Shown here piece by piece: positions 56,815 through 64,000 of a stretch of DNA of 64,000 nucleotides. Source of the DNA: Puffinus mauretanicus (Eukaryota > Chordata > Aves > Procellariiformes > Procellariidae); assembly GCA_023333565.1 (NCBI GenBank), contig JAJKFH010003599.1:496001-560000 (forward strand). The letters are read 5' to 3'. The notes under the pieces were generated by a model. It was not told the DNA's origin. It did no database searches and was given only the letters and a program-made list of their open reading frames with translations. The translations under genes were made by a program, and so were the position numbers. How positions within the stretch are numbered: position 1 is the stretch's first letter; each line of letters begins with the position of its first letter.

Positions 56815-57740
56815 CAGCGAGCAGCAAGGTGACAAAGTTTGCTGATGACATAAAGCTATTCCAAGGCTATAAGGATGACAGATAACTGCAAATAGCTGCA
56901 GAGTGACTGAACAATAAAAATGGCAGATGAAGTTCAATATACGTGAAGGCAAAACAATGTATCCGAAAAAATAATCTTGACCTAATGTACAAAAGGGGAG
57001 GCTCTGAGCTGACCATTGCCACTCAGAAGCAAGACTTTGGATTATGATAGGTAATTCCATGACAATATCAGCTCAGTGCTCATCAGCAATAAAAACACAA
57101 ATCAAATATTATGAATTATTAGCAAAGGAAAAGAGAACAAGATAGAAAACATAATTATGCCACCATACAGAATCACAGTCACCTCTTATCAAACCAGATA
57201 TATAAGAACTGACATATAAGAACCAGATATATCAGAGATACATCAAAAGACAACAATGATTATAAAAGGTAAGAAATGGCTTCAAACTGAGGAGGAACTG
57301 AGTGTGCTGGGACTTTTCACCTTGGACGAGTTACCACAGAGGAAATGTGACAGAGGTCTACAAACTGTGAGTGGCATAAGGAAGATGGATGGGGACTGAC
57401 AATAACTAGAACATTAAATGAAGCTGACGGGAAGCAAGCTCAAAAAATCCCTGATCCACAGAAGTTGTTGCCTAAGGATACTATGGAGGCAAGTTTAAAT
57501 AGGCTTGAGGGGAAACTGGAAAAACACCAGGAAGAGCGGCTTCACTGAAGGTTACTAGAGTAACAAAGCACAACAGGCTCAGGAAATCCCTGAGCTAAAA
57601 ATGGCCAAAGGCTGGGAGAGTACTAGGGGAATGTACTATATTATGCACGTTTGCCTCATTTATTCTTCCTTAGGTATCTGCTTCTGCTTACCATGGAAAA
57701 CAAGAATGACCATACTGATTCAGATTAAGGATCTGTCTTA
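56815..57740 (+). mobile_element. Ancient, degraded CR1-type LINE copy
   Basis: A decayed non-LTR retrotransposon. Near 56829 the plus strand reads as AAGTTTGCTGATGACAT, the KFADD reverse-transcriptase signature. It continues through a recognisable but broken ORF2 tail: a GAACTGAG/CTGGGACTTTTCACCTTGG segment near 57293, GTGGCATAAGGAAGATGGATG near 57371, and a 3' end similar to the old amniote CR1 end around 57670-57735 (ATCTGCTTCTGCTTACCATGG). Frames are interrupted many times and no ATTCTATG tail is left. This fits an old insertion, antisense to CBLB. Boundaries are approximate. An L2- or L3-like origin is the alternative. Confidence 0.65.
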
Positions 57741-60700
57741 AGACATGGTACTAAAGAACATAACATGGTACCCTATGTTCTTAAGTTCACTTACTTCACT
57801 CCTCATACAATTTGATTGCACAAAATTTTAGTATCTTATAATTTATAAATTAATTTTGGATGCCTTGGCAAATGAAAGCATCCTGCAACTTGACAATCAT
57901 TCTTTTCACCCCCATACTTGGGACTGAAAAGTTGAAGTTGCCTAAAACACAGACTGTATCACGAGTGTGGCTGTGTGTTCCACCGGGAGGAACACCTGGC
58001 AAAGTCTGCCAGTGGGAAAGAGCAGGCGATGGTGCAACACTGCATTAGGCAAAGATCCAGAGAAGTACCAGGGTCATTCAGGAGCAGAGTGTTATGCTGT
58101 GCTTTAAAATGATAGATGCAACAAGAACCTAGAAGGGTACTTGCCGACACTGGAGAAGCGAATGGTGTTAAGAGAGCTGATGGAGAAGTTGAATCACACG
58201 TCTTCCAAGACAATCAACTTTAATAGTGAGAGCCAAGTAAGATAGCGTTCCTAAAATTAGATCACGAGGCTTATAGAGGGCAAGAGTCCAAAGAGGATGA
58301 GAAAAGGTTACTATACCACAGCTGGAGTGGAAACATCAAAATTCTGAATGGCAACATGAACATCTGTACGTTTCACTCACTGCTAAATCTTATCACATGC
58401 GAACTATTAAAACAATACACATGAATACAATAACAACTGGAAATAAAATAGACTAAAATTCCTTCCAGTAATTTTCTCTCTTTTTTTTTAAGGCATGAAG
58501 GTTCTAAGAGTCACACCCAATTTTTATTCCCCTGAGACTAAACACTTGTGCAGGTTTGCCTAGCAATGCAGTTTACTTTGCTACTTCCAAAAGTAAACAC
58601 TATCTGTGATTACGGATTCCTGGAACAATCAACCAGCCTCTGAAAACAAATTGCTTTGAAACAGGAACGTAAAACTAAAGACAATAGTACTCTTCTGTCA
58701 AACACCGAAGCATTCCAGCTCTTGCTACCAAAGCAAGTAACAACAGAGAAAACAGCAGACAGAGAATTCACATCTTAAGTTGAAACAAACAAACAAACAA
58801 AAATCTCTGGATACTAATAAATCCAGCTGTAAGTTTCTAACCACTCTTTTTTCATGAATCATCTTAAAATCACTGCACTACATATTCTGGCAAATTCTCA
58901 CCACCTGAAAATACTTATATTAAGATTATATAAAATTGTATATACTATCTTTAGTTTGGTTTAGTTTGTAGACCCAACATTTCAATTTCTCTAATTACTT
59001 GAATGCTGTAGATAAATTTTAAAAAGCATGTATTCTAAAGAACCACTGGGCTAAAACCTTCGCAGTCAAAAACATCCCCATTTCTGGTTTTCAGACAGTC
59101 ATCTTGGGATAGGAAAGAAGCATTAATTCACGATGTGTACCATGTATTTAATTGCCATTTTATACTATGAATAATACGAAGACTGTTTAGATCTGAACTA
59201 AAGGGAAACAGAATTAAAAAAATAAAAGTGCATCCCTTCCATCTCTGGGGAGCTCAGAGCACCAGCTACCATGACAGACGGCCTGCTGAAGTTTGGCACA
59301 GTTCGAAATACCCATGACAAAGAGCTCCAGTTGGTGTGGCATATTTGGTGTTGGAAACCACTTTCACTCATACTAGCAGTTTTCATCCTACATAAGTGAC
59401 ATCTGACAGGAACTGCCTGACATAAATACTATTGCTGTTCTGTCATATCTGAGTTACTGTAACAAATACTTGGGATCAATAGCTATCGTTTGATCTTATA
59501 GTCAAACAAATTACAAAGCCTCTATGTGCTAAAGAGACCGAAAAAAATCATTACCAAAATAAGAATCTACTACAGCTGTCTACAACATTATATACTAAAG
59601 AAGCTTGTGCGGCCAACTTTAACATCATCTCAATCTGTATCAGCAAAAAGACAGCGTTCTGGGGAGATTTGTGCCCCAAGTCCCCTGGCTGGCTTCCCAG
59701 AAAAAAGCAAGGCCCTGTACACCAGTTTCTACCAGAAGTCCCACAGCACTTCTTCACTGCTCCTATTCCCTAATGGCTGAAAGTCATTTTTTCATCTGGC
59801 TCCCAGAGAAGAGAGAGGAAAGAAGGTGACAAACAGACAGGAAAGGGGGAACAGAGGAAGCAAAGGGCAAATAGTTTTCCTGGGGCTTCTTGCTTCCCAC
59901 CCACCAAGCCACATTCCACAGCTCCACAAGGGAGAGCCCCCTCTTTAGTATGGAAGATAAAATAGTATCTGACATAGAGCCTTCCTTTACAAAATGCTCA
60001 TCCATGGAAAAGACTGAAGCGAAGCATGAAACATCCAGTGCGTTGCACTCAACACGCTCTCATACCGGTCTAAATCCCACCAGATCACAGTAAACATTTG
60101 GGAAGGGAAAGAACCGTACCTCACGTTAATACCCTGAACGTGTGAAATTCCCAAATACTTCTCCAAAGAGCCTGAGGATTAAAAGGCCTGGCTGGTATAT
60201 CATAGTGACTCATTGCTTAAGTCCAGAATATTAAAAGATTAGCCAGCCAGAAGAAACTTTTTTTTTGCCATGAGTGATGTTAGTTAAAAGGTAAAGAGAT
60301 CTAGAGAAGGTATTGTGAGAAAAATGGCAGAAGAAGGAATTGAGAAGGACATTAAAAATATTTTTTTAAAAAGGTGGGGAGTAAAGGAGGATACTATAAA
60401 ACCCTTTGAAAGCTGAAAAATGAGAGAAGAATAAAAAGGTAGAAATGAAAAGTGGAAAATATATGTTTCTGATTCTTCCTTCAGAACTTTATAGTTCACA
60501 TTTTCCCCCAAGTTTAGTCACCTTAATTGCACATATGATTCACAACAGGCTCACTTGCTAGTAACAGAAGATACATGACTAACAAGGCAGAGTAAGTTTT
60601 GATTTCAATAGCTAAGTAAGACATGAGTATATTTGAAAAATTTACTTCAGTCAAAATATACAAGTATGTGAAGAATAACTCTCAATTTGATTTCTCCATT

Positions 60701-63700
60701 TCTTGGTCTTTCTACAGTCTGGCTGCGAGGAGTTTAAAAGTAACAGCAACAATGCACTAACATTGAGCAGTTCATCAACATCTCACACTAGCTGTACATA
60801 ACTCTCCTGAAGAATATGAAAGATATTTATTTCCAAAAGCAAGCCCTTAGTATACATTAGGAACAATGTCAATAATTTTGACTTGAGACCGTGCTAAGCA
60901 GCAGTTTCAATTTGCAGTATTTAGTCAAAGAATCACAACTGTGGAAATAAGAAAATGTTTTCAAAGTATTTAATTCTGAACAGTCTGCTCCAGCTTCACT
61001 TAAATGTTTTTAATAGCACGATTAACCAAAACACCACTGGGACAACATAGCTCCTTTTGGAAGAAAGAGCAATGCTAAATAAATCAGAGCTAATCTAAAC
61101 TCTCAGCTCACTTAATGGTAATTTTCAGTGGAGATGAAGCGATAGGAATGTGTTCAAGATCGCTTTTCCTGCAGAAGAAAGTTAAATCCCCAACTACAGA
61201 GTTTAATCAGTCAAAACGGAGAACATTAACATTGCTGAGGATCTCTCTGAAACAGGTGTGACCCTCTGAGCGGGTGCTGGGAGGTCACAGACATCTTGCT
61301 GCAGGCTGGGCTCTTGAGTATGTCATGTGAGGTTCTAGCTTTCCACACTTGCACTTGTGCAAATTAAGCTCCAACAAGTGTAAAGCATGACCAGTTCCAA
61401 CTTTGCACAGCTGCAAGTAAGTGCACAGGTGCAGCTTCCCTGTGACTCAGGGCCAACATGTCTAATGTCATGACCACATACCACCATTTCTCCCTCATGC
61501 AGTCCACAGCCAACCCTCTACAAAGGGTATTTAAATACTTACAATGGTTATTTTTATCATCAAGGCTGTGGGGGGGAACTGGAGGGGGAGATCCTGGAAG
61601 CATTCAATAAAAACATCCATCCCATTTGTACACGGGAAACTTAAGCCCGCTTTCAAGCTGTACTGAAGTACTTTCACAGTCAATTCATAGAGCTCAATGG
61701 ATTCTGCTGTAAACAAGTCTTGGCTGAAAACAAAGTTCATCCCACTGTAAATCTGGTGCTATATTCAGATGGCCTAAATTCCACCTAGCTCTCTGTGTGC
61801 TTATTTTTCAAAACTCATAAAGCAAGGTCCATTGAGAACCTGCGACTAAAAAAAGCAGCACATAATCCCTTCTAAATTCCTTTGATCTAAAATTATGCTT
61901 TTCACCAGGTATTAGGAATGTCGTTGAAAAAGACTCCTCTAGATTTAAAAAAAATTAAGAAAATCATAGACATCTATGCTTTGTTTCAAGAATTATTATC
62001 AGAGCACATTTTTTTATAACAGTCTTATTAGACACTTTACTTCTTCTGATGAATATGATCTCGCAAACCTACAGAACTGCAAATATTTCCACTTAGGATA
62101 AAAAAAGAAATTTTCCTCTGCTTCCTCTCCAACTTTCTCTGTTAAAACAAAAACAATTTAATGATTTTTTGCTCAAAAATTGAAGATTTGCAAAAGTTTC
62201 AGGTCAAATATTTGTAAGGAAATCGCTGGAAAGGGACCTTTATAAAAATTTATGGAACGTGACTTATAGTTGACCCCATATACTCCATCTCTCTCTACAT
62301 TAACCAAAAAGACCCTTTCAATCTACAAATTCAGAAAAATCCTGAAATAATGGAAAGGCACAGAAGATAAACCGCTGTACGACTCGGCGTAATAACAGCT
62401 TACAAACATCAATATATGTCATTGAAGCATTAATCAAAATGCAATCAGTCAACATTTATCAGACTGCAAGGACTTATTCCCAGACCCAAAACTCAAAGGA
62501 ACACTTACTATTTTAATGGGAGCCACAAGAGCCTGTGTGTCTGACAGGTTAAGTGTTAAGGGACAAAGCGTTCATCGTCAATGCTAAAAGGGTGTGCTTT
62601 GTATCCATGAGTTAATTTGCATTAGTTATTCTATTATGAATTCCTAATCCAAACAGAGATCTCTAATCTTACTGAGACGAATTATGAGTCCACCTCAGGC
62701 AAGGGTTATAATGCTGATTTTGTTAACAAAAGAATTTCTTTGCAGGTATCCTGCCTCCATCAGAGCTTTATGTGAAGCAACTCAACTATCTCACATCAAC
62801 TTTCCATCGATTTCATTAGCAACCCCTACCATCTTTCTCAACAGCAGCGCCGTATATGTAGATTCAAACAAAACCCAGAAATCCTCTTTCCATGAGTGGC
62901 TAGAGTCTGCAGCGCCCCGCACTATCTACTGAAATCTTGCCCCAATGTATCTCTTACACAGCAGGGATTAAAAATAAAGAAAGAGGTCACAGGAAGTATC
63001 ACTCCACAGTTTATTATCTGTCTTCTAACAAGAGGTAATAAACCCTTATCCTAATTACTAATCCTTAACTACTGACTTTTATAATGATTAGCTTCCATTG
63101 TAATCAACTGAAAGAGTAACAAGGTCTCTCTTGTGGGACAAGTGACAGGACAGCCAAAAAGGTGTAAGAAGATTTTGATTCTAGGTGGATGTCTCCACAC
63201 AGATGGCTTTGCTCTGGTGTAATACTGCTAAACAGACAACAGAAGTCAACGGCAGAGGTGCAGTGGATTCTTGCAAGGTCCTTCAGAAAGGGGAGCTAGA
63301 GAATGGTCTGGGGATCTAATTAGTTAGTCTCTGTTAGTGCCATCCCTTCTGACCACAAAATATTTCATTTCCTCAATTTAAGAATTCCTCATCCAAGCCT
63401 TCATTGTTAATACAGGTTTCCTGGGATTAGTTCTCTCCATGTCTGAAAAAGTTTCAGCTCATGGTGAGGGAAGGGATATGGCTTCCTGAAATTCCTTCAG
63501 AACTGGGACACCCTTGGGGGCACTTACTGCCCCTTCTGCACCATCATTCGCCCTCTGGAGACTGTGCAGTTTGGCAAAAAAACCCAGATAATAAGAGACT
63601 GTGATGTTGGTTATCCTTCATTACACAGGAAGTGATTCTTTTATTACCAAATTCATACACATACAAGAATATATGCAATATATGGTGGGATTTACCCGCA

Positions 63701-64000
63701 ACCCATGTCATAAAAACAGCACGCTGTTTTTATGTGGTAAATTGTGTGGTAAATGTCACATTAGCACGTTACATAAAAAAATAACATTTTCTTCTGTTTC
63801 TAACTTTATATGATCTTCCTAGCCTACCACATTCAACTCTGCCCTTTGGTATTTTCTTTACATTACTTGCATTCATTTTAACATTTATTCAGTTCACTTG
63901 AAACGTATTTTTCAGCTAGGAGTAGGAGTGAAGTAAGTATCAGCTATCTATATAACCAATAAAGTAGTTCTTTCCCGTATGCCTTTTGGTATCAGAGGGT

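Larger units (their letters stand above)
44723..64000 (-). other. CBLB intron upstream of window exon 1 (at least 19.3 kb, 5' end outside window)
   Basis: No CBLB exon is found here. I looked for the preceding exon (helical-bundle segment with KTWKLMDK and NPKLQLKNSP) among the minus-strand frames and did not find it, so it should lie beyond 64000. The intron ends in a strong acceptor at 44723-44728 with a long pyrimidine tract on the minus strand. It is AT-rich. Recognisable content is an ancient CR1 copy near 56815-57740, a 23-bp tandem duplication at 55361-55406, a 13-bp duplication at 45673-45698 and short CAAA repeats at 46131-46145 and 58785-58801. The rest shows nothing I can name. Confidence 0.9.

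Noticed and set aside
61531..61740. Minus-strand frame with amphipathic-looking sequence (AESIELYELTVKVLQYSLKA)
   Set aside because: Considered as a possible upstream CBLB exon or a gene fragment. It does not match the expected helical-bundle sequence and no family was recognised.
44723..64000. Search for the upstream CBLB exon encoding the main helical bundle
   Set aside because: Not found in any minus-strand frame. The exon is long enough to show as an open frame, so it is most likely beyond the window.

Overview
The window is an internal part of one animal gene. It is a partial copy of CBLB (Cbl-b, a RING-type E3 ubiquitin ligase) on the minus strand. Ten coding exons can be placed with consensus splice sites and unbroken phase between 44722 (5'-most) and 2330 (3'-most). 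Together they hold 1635 coding bases, about residues 140 to 685 of a protein of roughly 980 residues. The start codon and first coding exons lie beyond position 64000. The C-terminal exons, including the UBA domain, lie before position 1. Everything else is intron, repeats or simple sequence. The residues that separate CBLB from its paralogue CBL match CBLB throughout.

The host is very probably a bird. The introns carry CR1 retrotransposons that end in the avian-type ATTCTATG/ATTCT 3' repeat. They also carry two solo LTRs of a family I know from bird genomes, and they are compact for this gene. I cannot name the species.

Layout from high to low coordinate, in transcription order: 64000-44723 is a long 5' intron with one ancient CR1 copy. 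Exon 1 of the window (44576-44722) closes the four-helix bundle. A 12.2 kb intron follows with a solo LTR, a CpG-dense patch and a G/T-rich tract. Exon 2 (32180-32336) is the EF-hand. Exons 3 to 5 (28014-28135, 25502-25639, 23824-23911) form the SH2-like domain. Exons 6 and 7 (21365-21496, 16675-16878) carry the linker tyrosine and the RING finger, split by an intron. A 9.6 kb intron then holds a CR1 with a 251-codon open frame and a second solo LTR. Exons 8 and 9 (6921-7106, 4327-4692) are proline-rich SH3-ligand sequence. Exon 10 (2330-2424) carries a YDVP motif.

The exons form one product: a phosphotyrosine-recognition module (helical bundle, EF-hand, SH2), a regulated linker, a RING that recruits the E2, and a proline-rich tail that docks SH3 proteins. 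I see no RNA genes, CRISPR arrays, operons or other protein-coding genes, and no sign of an undescribed system. The points worth a second look concern repeats and splicing: two solo LTRs with exact 5-bp target duplications, a strong antisense bias of insertions, a weak donor on the first RING exon, and a CpG-dense intronic patch.
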